Origin: Cylindrodendrum hubeiense
Taxonomy: Eukaryota; Ascomycota; Sordariomycetes; Hypocreales; Nectriaceae
DNA: 36,827 nucleotides
Direction of reading: 5' to 3'
Assembly: GCA_014621425.1 (NCBI GenBank)
Contig: JAANBB010000404.1
Location: forward strand, 1 to 36,827
Below, one piece after another: positions 1 to 12,646 of the stretch. The notes beneath the pieces were generated by a model, which did no database searches, was not told where the DNA came from, and saw nothing but the letters and a program-made list of their open reading frames with translations. Made by a program: the position numbers and the translations under genes. Each line of letters begins with the position of its first letter. The stretch's first letter is position 1.

Positions 1-1
1 C

Positions 2-370
2 TTCCTCGCGCGCGGCGCCTTGCTGCGCCCGCCGGGCCGCATCTACAAGGGCGCCTATACCTTCATGCCGCTGCGGATGGGCGACCACGTCTTCGTCGGC
101 CAGGGCACCGTGGTGCAGGCCGCGAGCGTCGGGAACCACGTGCACATCGGCAAGGGGTGCACCGTGGGCGAGTTTGCCATCATCAAGGACTACGTCAAGA
201 TCCTGGACGGCACAGTCGTGCCCCCGACCATGGTGATACCCAGCTTCTCCATCGTGGCGGGCCAGCCGGCAAAGGTCGTGGGGGAGATACCGGAGGGCGG
301 GCATGACGAGTTTGAGCTGAGGGATCTCTACAAGACCGTGGGCAACAACCCCCAACCGCCGGCTTCTTGA
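2..370 (+). CDS. dynactin subunit p25 (DCTN5 family), 3' part
   Basis: This is the C-terminal 122 residues of a dynactin p25 subunit. The 5' end lies outside the window and the frame is open from base 2. p25 sits in the pointed-end complex of dynactin and helps dynein-dynactin bind cargo such as early endosomes in hyphae. The sequence shows the imperfect hexapeptide rungs of a left-handed beta-helix, for example VFVGQGTVVQAASVGNHVHI followed by GKGCTVGEFAIIKD and VVPPTMVIPSFSIVAGQPAKVVGEIPE. That order, ending in a short acidic tail, is the p25 pattern rather than that of a bacterial acyltransferase. No intron is visible in this part. The stop TGA is at 368-370. Family assignment is strong; the start and any upstream introns cannot be seen. 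Confidence 0.88.
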   Translation, partial: FLARGALLRPPGRIYKGAYTFMPLRMGDHVFVGQGTVVQAASVGNHVHIGKGCTVGEFAIIKDYVKILDGTVVPPTMVIPSFSIVAGQPAKVVGEIPEGGHDEFELRDLYKTVGNNPQPPAS

Positions 371-1046
371 AGAAGCATGCGATATCGGGTGGCAGGATAA
401 GAGGAGCAGACATCATCTAGCCACAGCCGCCCTCTCTGTTTCATGCCGAAAGATGTGCGGTTATCAAGATTAGCCCAAGGGACACTATCGTTGGCAGAAA
501 AGGATTGTCACAAAACCATAACTGGGGCCACGACGGAAGATAGAGAGGCAGCTGCACCTAGATGGCGCCCGCCAAGCCGTTTCTTTCAGCCAATTTCTTT
601 GCGGCTACTGGACTATCTGGAAAGTAGTCTCCTGGACACGGCCAGCCCCGGGTTGATAGACAAGAGCCGATCCAGAAGGGAATACTCAGCCAGGAGCGAG
701 GACAAATATTTAGAGGCGACATAGAATGCGCGACCGGGTCGGCAGAAAACCGAGAGATCCTCAAGCGCTAGGCTTGGAGTTTTAAATGATACCCTTTGAT
801 TCATCCTTGCATCGTTACGTACTCTATTTCCTTTGTTCGAATTGCTGCCTGATGCCAGCCGACTCAACATCGACACAAGGAGTTGGTGGCGGTGTCTGTA
901 TTGACGCATTTCAAACGAGCATCGAACAAGAGTTAGATGCTTACAGCAACAGAAAACCCTCACAATGGGTATTCTCCCGTTTGCCTCATTGCACATCCTG
1001 TTCAATGGGCCTAACGCGAAGTGAATGATCCTCTTCGAGATGGGAG
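371..1046. other. intergenic, no gene seen
   Basis: I see no convincing coding frame here. Short open frames on both strands lack codon bias and family resemblance. The left part is the likely 3' UTR of the p25 gene and the right part the promoter of the next reading frame. Confidence 0.5.
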
Positions 1047-1184
1047 GACTATATAACTGCACTCAAGCTAGAGCCTTCTCGGTCTTCCTTCCTCATACCT
1101 CCCCGTATCCTCTTCTCTTCCTATCATATCATCAATTTCCACAACTCGCCTCTCGTTCTTGCAGCTCTAGCTCACCACTACAAT
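1047..1184 (+). promoter_or_regulatory. core promoter with TATA box and CT-rich leader
   Basis: A TATATAA element lies near 1049-1056. It is followed by a strongly pyrimidine-rich stretch (about 1070-1180) that runs into the ATG at 1185. TATA plus a CT-rich start region is a common fungal core promoter layout. It supports 1185 as the translation start of the downstream frame even though that frame is interrupted. Confidence 0.5.
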
Positions 1185-2138
1185 ATGCCGCCTCTTCAGA
1201 GTCTCCCTACTAGGCTGGTTACCTGCATACCGCCATGGTGCCCACAACAGGATTCAGGCCCAGCAACCTCGCACAGCCCAGAGCCCTTCCATCTTCGTTT
1301 CCGCCACATCCCCAACCAAGAAACATCCATCTGGGACGCTCTCCATGACATGGCCGAGCTCAATGACCACACCTTGCAAGGTCGCATCCTGCTCATCTCC
1401 CGAGAGATCGAGTCTGCGTATCATGAAGACGGCGAGCAGGTTCACGGCATGCCTGTAGCACTGGCTCGCAAGTTTGGCGAGACATCTCTGCGAGTCCTCC
1501 ACCGGATCTGGGATCTGCATCTTGCATATATAACCACTTCGCATGTCCCCGGTCATGAACCTGGACACGGCCCGGGCCTCTTCTCGGACCCGTTCTTCGC
1601 TACTATGCGCGACGTTGTCTTGAAGCGCCTGCATATTCGTCTCTTCCGAGCGCAGCTAAAAGGAGCTCTAGTGGCATAGGACGCCGACAACCTCGAAGCC
1701 GCGAAGCCTACCCCATGGCCATTCATGACCGACGTCTTGGCGAGGGATCACAACGACCGCAAGGTCCGCGCCGCACAGGAGTACCACGTCCTCAAAGCGC
1801 TCTACGAGGAAGTCAGCCAGCCGTACCCAGAACTGATGCCGACTCACAAGCATGCCGCACTCGGAGAATCACCCTTGCTGGCGATCCGCCGGTGTAGAGA
1901 GACGGTGCGGACGTTCCACGACATGCATCGGGAGGATGGTGTGAGAGAAGGGAGGAAAAAGAGGCAAGCGTTTGTGCTATGGCATGTTGCCGCGAGAGCA
2001 GCCGAGGCAGGGGCCGGTTGGGAGACAAGGAGGGAAGGGTCACTGCAAAGTGTGTTGGCTGAGTATTGTGATGATATCTTGAAGATGAGGGAACGAGTTG
2101 GGGGCGATCAAGGGAATTATATGGGGCTAGGGCTGTGA
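1185..2138 (+). CDS. unrecognised protein, reading frame with in-frame TAG
   Basis: I do not recognise this family. One frame runs from ATG 1185 to TGA 2138 and is interrupted only by TAG at 1677-1679; both halves are in the same frame (164 codons plus stop, then 153 codons plus stop). The translation on each side looks protein-like and mostly helical, for example SLRVLHRIWDLHLAYITT before the stop and VLKALYEEVSQPYPELMPTH after it. Two readings are possible. One is a nonsense mutation, giving a truncated product or a pseudogene. The other is an unrecognised in-frame intron whose acceptor is the CATAG at 1675-1679. A CTAAA branch-like site lies about 20 nt upstream, and the possible donors at 1614 (66 nt) or 1617 (63 nt) would keep the frame, but neither is a good GTRNGT. 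No TM segment or signal peptide is seen. A convincing TATA/CT-rich promoter precedes it. Confidence 0.5.
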
Positions 2139-2139
2139 T

Positions 2140-2435
2140 GAGATGCCGTTCAGGGTGGAACTTGAGTACTGCCTTTTCTAGGAAGTCTTTCTCGTCTGCC
2201 CCAAGGTCCCAGGATTTGCCACGCTCCGGCTTGCCAGTCTCCAAAACGGAGTAGAGACCGTGGGCTCCTCAGTGGTCATCAGCTTGGGCTTGGTGGTTGT
2301 TGTCTTTGATTCAAGTTCGAGGTAGTTGTCAACTTCTTGACTGGAGTAGTCTTCGGCTCAAATGATGGCACCGTGGTAGCTTTATCTTGCTCGTTGTCAA
2401 GTGCTGTGCCTGTATCACTTACAAGTAAAACTACG
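2140..2435 (-). pseudogene. relic of a minus-strand coding sequence with two frameshifts
   Basis: Read on the minus strand, three consecutive frames join into one plausible peptide. The first contains VPSFEPKTTPVKKLTTTS (about 2400-2320). The second contains ESKTTTTKPKLMTTEEP (about 2311-2258). The third contains GLYSVLETGKPERGKSWDLG (about 2257-2195) and continues ADEKDFLEKAVLKFHPERHL. Each junction needs a shift of one or two bases and there is no splice signal at either, so I read this as a decayed gene fragment. A Thr/Lys/Pro-rich linker followed by a compact charged domain is visible. I cannot name the family. It ends against, and partly antisense to, the TAG-interrupted gene. Confidence 0.4.
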
Positions 2436-3751
2436 TCTACCTACTTCTGGAACCTCCAAGTGTTGTGCTAAGTCTAATTTATATGCATTAAATGCAGAGT
2501 TTGGCAAGTTGCTAAAATCCTATTCACTGACTGCGCTCACAGCATTTGCAGGGAATCAGATATTCCATCTTCAGGAATGCAAACAAAAGAAGAAGACTTG
2601 CACCGGTTTCTATAAAGTCTGCGTCTTGGCCGATCTAGAGGAACATGGAAGCACATGAAGCATTTGGTATTGCAGACGCTGCAAAGCGAGAGTCGACAAG
2701 ACGTGTCAGGCATCTCATTTCAGATACGGGCCAGTGGGGCGCTGCAGTTCTTGCTCATAACACATACCTACTGCAGAAAAGCGTCGACATTTGCCGGAAT
2801 GCACGAAGTGTCAGTGTCCCGAATGCAGTCGTGTTATTCATTGGAATGAGATCACGGTTCACGCCCAAATCTATGCCAAATTAAATGCAGGGATTCAGTA
2901 AAGCAAAACGGAATAGGATGAATAAAGCTCTTCTAGGTAGTGAATGGTCGTGAAAGGTCCCAGAGCTCTCACATGCCCCCAGGGTAGCAATGCTTCTTCT
3001 CCGCATTATGTGGGCCAGCCAAGCTCGAGAGCACACGACACAGGTGAGTCAGTGCACTTACGCACATTGGCATTGACACCATTGACAGACGGCCGGGCCC
3101 TTTATGCAAAGAAATGACCCCTCAGAGGATTGAGTCATCGATTGTCATCGTCCAGGAGACAGAATGGGGGATAAACAACACCGTCAGAGACACGCGGAAT
3201 GGCAGGGGATATCAGGAATTGTTGTGTAGTCTTCTTCATCTTGATTGAATAACTTTCTAATGGGTAACTCTATCAATAAAGCCCGTTCTAGGCATGTGGG
3301 CCTGGGACAGATTCCCCAGGAAGGCCCAGGTTGCGTGTGAACTGTCTAATAGACCGGGGGTATAAAACCGAAGAACTCCTCGAAATGAAATAAACAGAAA
3401 ACAAGTAATGGAGGTCATCGTCAACCAAACAGGCCGTAAACCCCTCTTCTCTCGTCACCCTCCGTCTTTTAAGTTTTGGACCTCTAAACGCCGTAACCGA
3501 TGTAAATGCTGAAATGCAAGGCTCTTCCCGCTGCCCCCTCTTTTTCGCCAATGTACAAGAATTCGTCTTTTTCGTCGTCGTGCGTGGTTTCCGTGTAGTT
3601 GTTGCAACAAGTGTCATAGTGGAGATGGGTCGTTTGTGCAAGATGTGCCGGGCGCGGTCAAAATGCGAAGCGGCCATTGGTGTGTGTGGTGTGTGGTTGG
3701 GTGGTTCGTAGTTGTGTCATCATAGTCGAGAGTTGGACCAAGGTAACACAA
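2436..3751. other. intergenic, no gene seen
   Basis: Nothing convincing is coded here. The short frames at 2401-2884 (+) have no codon bias or recognisable motif. The section from about 3290 to 3751 lies directly downstream of the minus-strand UPS2-like gene and probably holds its 3' UTR and terminator. Confidence 0.5.
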
Positions 3752-4318
3752 TCACATCACCACCATCTGTTGTTGCCGCTCCTTCTCCTCGGCAAAGACC
3801 TTGCGGCTCATCTCCAGGACGCGCTCAAAGCCCTCACGGCCCTTGACGGCGTTCTCCTTGAACTTGTGCACGAGGCTGTCCTCAATGCTGTTCTTGATAC
3901 GCTGCCAGCCACCGCAGAGGGCGGTGATGTTTGCCGTCTGCTGGAACTGGGTCTGGTGGGCGCCGAGGGGTCGGTAGATGACCTCCTCCTGGATATTAAC
4001 CAGGTTGTTGTAGGTCAGGTTCTGGCTGACCATGGTGATGGTCTTGTTTGCCGGGTCGACGTAGCTCGCCTCAAAGACGTGCTGGTTCTCGAAGTTGGTG
4101 CCCATAATGGTCTTGATCCAGTCGGGGCAAGACTGTTTGCAGGTGATCAGGCGCTCGGTACGCATGATGCCGGTCTCGGGGTCGACCTCGCGGGAGAGAG
4201 TGTCGACAGCGATGACGTGCTCTGACTTGTTGTTCCACGGGCCGTACTTTCGCCAGTTGGCGGTCGAGACCTCATCCCACGAGTAGTCGAAGGTGACGGA
4301 GTTTGAGAAGACCTTCAT
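3752..4318 (-). CDS. UPS2: PRELI/MSF1 domain mitochondrial lipid transfer protein, Ups2-like
   Basis: Intronless gene of 188 residues, ATG at 4318-4316 and stop at 3752. The N-terminus MKVFSNSVTFDYSWDEV, followed by NWRKYGPWNN, EHVIAVDTLSREV and RTERLITCKQSCPDWI, is the PRELI/MSF1 signature and is closest to yeast Ups2 rather than Ups1. Ups2-Mdm35 carries phosphatidylserine from the outer to the inner mitochondrial membrane for conversion to phosphatidylethanolamine. The PRELI domain fills residues about 1-170, with a C-terminal amphipathic helix and a Lys/Glu/Gln-rich tail. The open frame continues upstream to 4786, but only the ATG at 4318 matches the conserved start of the family. Neighbours give no functional hint. 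The Ups2 assignment is from remembered family sequence, not a search. Confidence 0.9.
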   Translation of the reverse strand: MKVFSNSVTFDYSWDEVSTANWRKYGPWNNKSEHVIAVDTLSREVDPETGIMRTERLITCKQSCPDWIKTIMGTNFENQHVFEASYVDPANKTITMVSQNLTYNNLVNIQEEVIYRPLGAHQTQFQQTANITALCGGWQRIKNSIEDSLVHKFKENAVKGREGFERVLEMSRKVFAEEKERQQQMVVM

Positions 4319-5254
4319 GATGGCGGTGTGAAGGAGGAATGCGGTAGGATTGAATTCGTAGGGTTCGTCGACAGAGGAGGGTAGTTGTAGGAGGCGGAGA
4401 TGGTGAATGAGGGAGAAGTCAGATGGCGGAGGTGGTGGCCGGGAGAGAAGGAAGCTCTCTGGAGTCAGACTTTTTTTATGCCGTGGTCGGTACAGGCACT
4501 GGAGTGGCCGAGCTGTCACCCCTTGAGAACGGTCTGGATCAGCGACAGGGAAGAACAAAGAAACCCGCTTATGAATGAATGCGACGGACACAAACGACGA
4601 CGACGATCGACAACGGAGAGAGTGCGGTGCGTGCGGCTTTTCTCTGGGGATCGCGTCGATAAATTTGTTTCGCCGCATGTGAATGAAAGTCGCTATCTCC
4701 GGTGGCCCCTTCGGAACCCATCGGCTGCGTGGCCCGAGCGCGTGCACCGACCGGCTATGCCTGTTCAAGCCGTGCGCTAGCCGCATGCGGCAAGGCGCCT
4801 ACGACACCGCGAGAAAGCCTCGGAATTTGCAGGTTTTTTGCGCGCCCCCATTGGCCCGGCCCGCAGGATCCTCTTTCAGCAGCAGCCGGCGCTCTGCCCC
4901 GGGTGTTCCCCTCCCCGGCCTGCTGAGCCACAGGGTGGCGGATGACGCAGGAAGAAGCCGGAGGAGGCGAACGCTGACGCCCAGAGCTGGGGATTGATGA
5001 TCCGTCAAGCAGCATTGGGCCACGGCATCGATCCCGATCACCTAGCGGAAGCGATCTCTCCAAGCCTGGCCTGCTGAGACCCTTGATCGGCATTCGGGTG
5101 TTTGCTCTGGAACTTGGCAGAAGCCGTCGCACTCAACAAACCCCGTGCATGGTCAGCCACAAAGTTCGGGATCGATCGAGCATCTCGCAGACGAATGAGC
5201 AGATGCAATTGTCCAAGGCTCGCGTTGCAGATGGCACTCTACTGCATGGCCGGT
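4319..5254. other. intergenic, upstream of the UPS2-like gene
   Basis: Promoter-side region of the minus-strand UPS2-like gene. The minus frame stays open to 4786, but the extra residues are low in structure and not conserved in the family. I see no further gene. Confidence 0.45.
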
Positions 5255-5340
5255 GGCTGGGGTACCATTTAACCGCCACCGTGAGGTCAATACCTAGATG
5301 GGTGACCAAATTGCTGGACGGCGAGGCCGGGTATTCCATC
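5255..5340 (+). pseudogene. possible 5S rRNA relic (3' half)
   Basis: The stretch resembles the 3' half of a fungal 5S rRNA gene. A GGTAC block at 5261 is followed by a divergent spacer and then ACCTAGATGGGTGACCA at 5292-5308, which matches the conserved box C/loop E region (…GGATGGGTGACCA…). The 5' half with box A is not recognisable and there is no clear T-run terminator. Dispersed 5S genes and pseudogenes are known in Pezizomycotina. If real this is a degraded copy, not a functional gene. Confidence 0.3.
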
Positions 5341-5562
5341 TTACCGACACGACGCCGAATCCCATCTGGCCAGCCATTACAGAAATACCGATGACCTCAC
5401 TATTCCATATGCCTCGTGATTCAAATTTGACTACTGGTGTCGGCATGCGACACCACAGACGATAAATTCATTCATTCGATCTGGGGTTACCCTATAAACA
5501 AGAGGAGAGTCGTATTTCAGAGTCCTTCTCGCAAACTACCGAGCACTTTCCACTTATACAGT

Positions 5563-7094
<1,532 letters not shown>

Positions 7095-8189
7095 CTTGGC
7101 GGACCTGCGCGAGTGTTGAAAGAGCGAGACTGCTGTCGAACAAGAAAAGAAATTGGTGCGAGGGTTGTTACAGGTGGGATGGGCGGGATGTGTTACCCCA
7201 CCACGCGATTTGTCGGTGGTGGACACAATTGTGCCGTCGCCGCCGCCGCCATTGTAACGCAGATGCTGTTTTTGTCCACCAGCATGTCGAAACCCCCCAC
7301 CGCAGATTTTTGCCATGATGGAGGGTGCGCATCGCACGGCACACCAGAGTGCGGGTTACTAATTATTGCCGTCGCCTTGTGGGGTCCCGTACAGCGCATC
7401 ATGGTGGTGTTTTGCTGGCTTGGGACGTGATGGTGACGGAAGTGGCAGCATGCTCACGCCGTTGTATCGCCATCTCCCGGTCCAATTCATTTCATATACG
7501 AGTCTCTGCAGCTTGGATAGATGAGATTTTATGTGCTGGGCATGGCGGTAAACAATGAATTTTGCCTATTGACGCAGCGAGAGAGACATGCCACTTTTTG
7601 AAGTCCGAGTGCTCCACCATTAAGCCCGGTGTCAGTGTGGTGAAAGCCGACCTACCTACCTATCTACCCTTTACCATTTTGGCACTATCATCCGTAAATC
7701 CGGGAACATTGTCGCTCTAGAATTGCCATATCCAGGTGCTAACTTACGTAAAACTAGCAGCATTACCATTGTATTGCTCTACCTCGAGCTGGAGACCTTT
7801 TCCCTCCTCCCATCTCCCTCCGAGTGTACATGACGTACCCAAACGCCGCCATCTTAGCGGCCGACGCACAGTGGATGCCCCCGTGTCTGTCCTTTGAGGG
7901 GCCGGCGTTACAGCGCCCTGCGCCACCCGTGGCCGCTGATGACAAGGACCTTGGGCACCGTCTCGGCCAACCGGCCAATATCATGCTTAAGGCTCTCTGC
8001 TGATCAGTGCTCACCATGTGGCTCACCATGTGCCCCGGTCGGTTTGGATCCTGCTTCACAACCTGTCACGCATTAATGATACCCTCCCCGAGCGAGCCCA
8101 TCTCAAGACCATGATCCTCCATATCCAGGCAGGCCGGTGCAATTGATGCGCCTCGCCCGGACGACTCTCACGACTCAAGACCGCGTGTC
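7095..8189. other. divergent intergenic region, no gene seen
   Basis: This region separates the minus-strand MetAP2 gene from the plus-strand HET gene and must hold both promoters. A short CCTA-type run lies at about 7650-7670. Open frames here are short and unconvincing. Confidence 0.5.
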
Positions 8190-10128
8190 ATGCGCCTCCT
8201 CAACGCCAGGACTCTCCGCCTCGAGTCTTTCGTCGGTCAGGCCCCGCGATACGCAATCTTGTCGCACAGGTGGGGCGATGCTGAGCTGCTCTTCCAAGAT
8301 GCCGTCCATGACGGCTGGCAGCACCGCAACTCTTCCCCGGGCGCCAGCAAGGTGAAGACGGCATGCGCCCGCGCCGTCGAGGACCATCTCGACTACCTCT
8401 GGGTCGACACCTGCTGCATCGACAAAGGCAGCAGCGCCGAGCTCTCCGAGGCCGTCAACTCCATGTTTCTGTGGTACCACGAGGCTGTCATTTGCTATGC
8501 CTATCTTGCCGATGTGGACAAGGATGACCGCTATGGCTTTGCCCTCAGCCAATGGTTCAAGCGCGGCTGGACTCTACAGGAACTCATAGCCCCCGAGGTG
8601 GTGGCCTTTTACGATTGTAATTGGGCATACATTGGCGATAGGAATGCCATGGCCCGCACCATCTCGGAAATCACCAGCATCCACGAGCCAGTCCTCGCTC
8701 GAAAACAGCCCATTGCCTCGAGCACCTACGATCACATGCAATTGCAGCGCCAACACTGCCGAGACTACCGTCTTCGCTCCATCCTGAGTTCCTATAGCGT
8801 TGCAGCTCGCCTCTCCTGGGCGGCTGGTAGAGAGACGACGCGGGAAGAAGACACAGCATACAGCCTGCTAGGACTCTTCGACGCCAACATGCCCCTCTTA
8901 TATGGGGAGGGTGACAAGGCTTTCCAACGCCTGCTCCATGAAATCACACGGAACACAGGAGACCCGTCGATTCTGGTCTCGTGGGGTGTCGGCGCCCCGT
9001 TGCGCCAGAACCCTTCGCACTATGAGTATAGTGGGAGTGTGAGATGGCTAGAAGCCCAAGGGCCGGCATCCTCGAGGGTCTCGATCGCAACATCCAGAAC
9101 CCTCGCTGTCGAGGCCTTGAGCTGTCCATGTGTCGTGTATGCTGCTGGAGATGTTGTCGTCAAGGGGCACTTTGTGATTGCGATAGTCGATTGCATCTTC
9201 GACGGGAGCCAGTCGAGGATTGGTATAGTCCTACAGAGACGTGGAGTCGGCAAGGTCTTTGAGCAATATCATGAGCTGCCCTTTGTCCATCTGGAACCTC
9301 ACCCACAGGGCAGGGTCATTGGCTCCATGCCGAATTTAACCGTCACAAAAGGTAAGCCAATTGGTGTGGAGGAATCACACAATGCTCTTTGCTAACTTAC
9401 TTCGCCCAGTTTCCTTCAAAGAAGGCGATGCCCAGTTTCAGCGTCTGCAAGTTGCATTGACAGAGACGTATCCAGCAGCACGAGGGAGCCCCAAGCTCTT
9501 CGTCACCCCGCTAGTTCAGCCCCCGAATCTTCACTATACGCTCGGGACCTCGGAGCTGGTTTCGGACGACTCTCACATTGTAGATAGTGATGTCGGAGTA
9601 TTTGTGGTGGAAAACGAAATGTCGCGGGGTTTCTTCCTCATATGGGGCTATGGGCAACTAGACGAAGACGCCACCATGGAGGCGGACACCAGGTCTGAAG
9701 GCGTGAAACATATCAAGCCATGGTGTCGAGTCCTCCCCTGGAAGGGGGCTATACCCGGGGCGTCGCGGACCGAGGTGCATCTGCAAGGGGAGCCAGACAT
9801 ATTCGTGCTGGATCGCGATCCCGTGGAACTTTTCTCAGCCCGAGAGACGTTTGTGGAGATGATGAATCGGTTCCAGACCAAGCGCAGCGACGGCCGCCTC
9901 ATAGACCTGGGAGACGTCGTGGTCAGGGCGACGTTCCGGCCCAACACATTCCTAGGCTACACGCAGTACAGCCTTGTGGTTGAGATTGAGCCAGCGCGCG
10001 CGCAGGGGCGAGGCCCAGTAAGAGTGCCGATGGGATATCCGTGGAAGAGGAAGCGGGCTTGGTGGGAGCGCTTCAGCCCGCCACTGTTGATGATTTCGGC
10101 CAAGAAGAAGGCGACCCGGTGGTGTTAG
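8190..10128 (+). CDS. HET domain protein (heterokaryon incompatibility family)
   Basis: Two exons, 8190-9351 and 9410-10128, 626 residues. The intron has donor GTAAGC, a GCTAAC branch and acceptor CCCAG, and restores one continuous frame. The HET domain fills roughly residues 1-150: MRLLNARTLRLESF, YAILSHRWG, YLWVDTCCIDK with SSAELSEAVNSMFLWY, and WFKRGWTLQELIAP. These are the three conserved HET blocks. HET proteins act in self/non-self recognition and can trigger cell death after fusion of unlike hyphae, but many family members have no known role. The later sequence EEDTAYSLLGLFDANMPLLY is the usual motif after the domain. No NACHT, ANK or WD40 part is present. The C-terminal 300 residues are unrecognised. 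Start ATG 8190 gives the conventional HET N-terminus. Confidence 0.92.
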
Positions 10129-11173
10129 TCGGGCTGGTGCAAATTAGCTGTCAGACGCTCAGTCCAGCCGCCTCGCAATGGTGTGGCTCAGCGCACGAAG
10201 GCTTGAGGGAACTCGCCAGCTGAAAAAGTAATAGATAACTGTTAATTATAGCATGCGAGACGAGGATACCCCTTCAGCTGGCGGGAGCTCAGACCTTTTC
10301 TTCGTCTGTTCTGTTTCTACGACACATGGGATGCATTTGGGTTTGGGTCGGAGGCAAAGCGTTGAATTGCAATGGCAGCGGTCATCCAAGGGAGCATAGC
10401 CTATTGCCGCATTTGGGGAGAGCATCAGGGTTAGGTTAGTGTTAGCATGCGTTCTCGCAGGGGCTTACGAGGACATTGGTCCGGATTCAAGCTAAATTCA
10501 TCCTGTCAATCGGGTCCGCCGGTCCTCCAGCATTTGTGAACGCCGAAGCGGTCCAGGGGAACTCGGAGGCTCAGGTAGCCGAGTCCCCCCCACCACCGAT
10601 GACCTCACCCACCGCCAGGGGGAAAAAGGCAGCGTCATGGCAAGCGGCGCTGGGCCAAGAAAATGGCACCGCGACTGCAAGACGAAACCACCTGTTTCAC
10701 CCTGCCAAGGATATTTCCTTCTTTGCTGTGTGATAGTCGCAAGGCCGTCAACTCACAGAGCGACGCGCGCAAGCCACTGAGACGGCCTGCGTCACCTCAT
10801 GCTTGCGTGGAGTGGCGCGGGCTCTCTGGCTTGTCTGGGCAGCAGCGCAACACGCAAGTCCCAAGCCCGCCAGAGCGTCTCCACCGCATCATCCCGGCGA
10901 GCGCGCAGCCCGTATTTCCAAGTTGGAAGAGAACCTAACCCTTTGGCTTTCCCCAGCTACCCAGCTAAGTTACCCAGCGCGGCCAAGCCCCAGCTAGCGT
11001 CGCCACCCTGTTTCCCGGCCCGCCGTTGGAGGCGCCCCTCCGGTCCAGGTCCAGCTTTGGGGACTTTAGGCCATGGCGCTTAAATGCAGCTGTCCTCTCA
11101 CTCAGCACACAAATTCTTCTCTAGTACGACAACACGAGCAAGACGTTGCAGCAGATCAACTTCGAATCCGAAC
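10129..11173. other. intergenic, promoter side of the AhpC/TSA-like gene
   Basis: No gene seen. The region between the HET stop and the next ATG carries GC-rich patches. An upstream in-frame ATG at 11084 could add 30 residues to the next protein, but the Ser/Arg-rich extension looks like leader sequence. Confidence 0.45.
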
Positions 11174-12463
11174 ATGGGAGATCCTACACGCGAGGAGCCC
11201 GCCCCCAGGCCAGCGGCCTCACCTACTGCCGGCGAGACGGAACAGGCCCCGCCACTCCCGGCCAGACCCCCGCCGCCGTATGTCTTCGACGCCGCCGACG
11301 ACGTGAACCACAACCGCAGTCACAACCATGGCGACAACCACAGCGACAACCAGAGCAACCATAGCAGACAACGGGATCCCTCACCGAGCCCGCAGCTATC
11401 GCCCAAGCCCGCCGAGTTCGCAATCCCCCGCAAGGCCGTGGCCTCGGGCTCTCGCACGCCGTCGCTGACGCTCGAGATCAACACGTCGCAGCCCGAAGAC
11501 TTCGAGGGCGAGCTCGCCACCAACAACGAGCTGCCGTCCCGAGACACGCTCCGCAAGATCGGAAACTACATCGTTCTAGATCGCGACGGCAAGACACACC
11601 CCTTCAAGAGCCTCTTCACCGGCAGCAATGTCGCTCGCCGCGTGCTCCTCATCTTTGTCCGCCATTTCTTCTGTGGCGTAAGTTGAAACGACTCCGCCCC
11701 ATGCTGTGTCGTGATGTTCCGCGAGACTGACGACAATTGTTTGCAGAACTGCCAGGAATTTCTCCGCTCCCTCTCCGAGGCAGTCACCCCCGATGCCCTC
11801 CTCCGCCTCCCCGTTAGCACTTTCATCGCCGTCATCGGGTGCGGCGACCCGGCCCTGATCGACATGTACGTCTCCGAGACGAACTGCCCGTTCCCCGTCT
11901 ACACGGATCCCACCCGATCCCTCTTCCAAGCCCTCGACATGACCAACACGCTCGCCATGGGCACCAAGCCCGCCTACATGCGCAAGAGCATGACCCGCAG
12001 CATCATGGAGAGCGTCGTCCAGGGCATCAAGCAGATCCCCGCCGGAAACGCCCTCAAGTCGGGCGACCAGCGCCAGGTTGGCGGCGAGTTCCTCTTCGAG
12101 CCGCGAGACCTCGTCACGCCCGTGTCCACGCCCCGCGCGGAGAAGACGCAGCCCGTCGGCGCTTTCGAGGAGCCGTCAGACAAATGGGCGACAAACGGCA
12201 AGGGTGCTGATCACCGCGAGGACGAGGAGAAGACGGTGACATGGTGCCATCGCATGAAGACGACGCGGGATCACGCTGAGATTTCCGAACTCATCGAGGT
12301 GCTTGGCCTTCCGGCTGTCAGGGTGGCACCACAGGTCCAACGGCAGAGCTCAGGGGGAGGGCCATCGTCGGCAACGTCGCAGACGAGAAAGGGAAGGGGA
12401 CACAGCATGGCGGAGCAGATTCGCAAGCTGAGCGCCGAGCAAAGTCGATCTCCGCTGGCGTGA
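11174..12463 (+). CDS. AhpC/TSA-like (PRXL2-type) thioredoxin-fold protein
   Basis: Two exons, 11174-11677 and 11747-12463, 406 residues. The intron has donor GTAAGT and acceptor TTGCAG. Residues about 1-120 are a disordered Pro/Asn/His-rich region. A thioredoxin-fold domain of the AhpC-TSA_2 type follows: NYIVLDRDGKTHPFKSLF, VARRVLLIFVRHFFCGNCQE (with a CxxC formed across the splice junction), FIAVIGCGDPALIDMYV, CPFPVYTDPTRSLFQAL and GEFLFE. The CGNC pair suggests redox activity like PRXL2 proteins; fungal members are largely uncharacterised. The tail after residue about 330 is Lys/Arg/Ser-rich. ATG 11174 is chosen over 11084 because it follows a typical leader. Substrate and cellular role are not known. 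Confidence 0.85.
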
Positions 12464-12646
12464 GTCGACCGACGGTGATGGTGTGTTTTTGGTCACAGCG
12501 CTGGAGTAGGATGTGTTTTCCCCCTTTCAAAGTATCTATGCATCAACCCGCCGGTTCTCAGGCCCGGCTTTACAAACAATGGAATCCATAGGTGTTTAGA
12601 AGTGATATCCCCAAATGTTCAACATGGAAATTGTCTTTACCCTCAT

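Noticed and set aside
2401..2884. Small plus-strand frames after the relic
   Set aside because: Short, AT-rich, no splice structure, no recognisable motif.
3677..4225. 182-codon plus-strand frame over the UPS2-like gene
   Set aside because: Antisense shadow of a gene with clear family identity; no promoter or homology visible.
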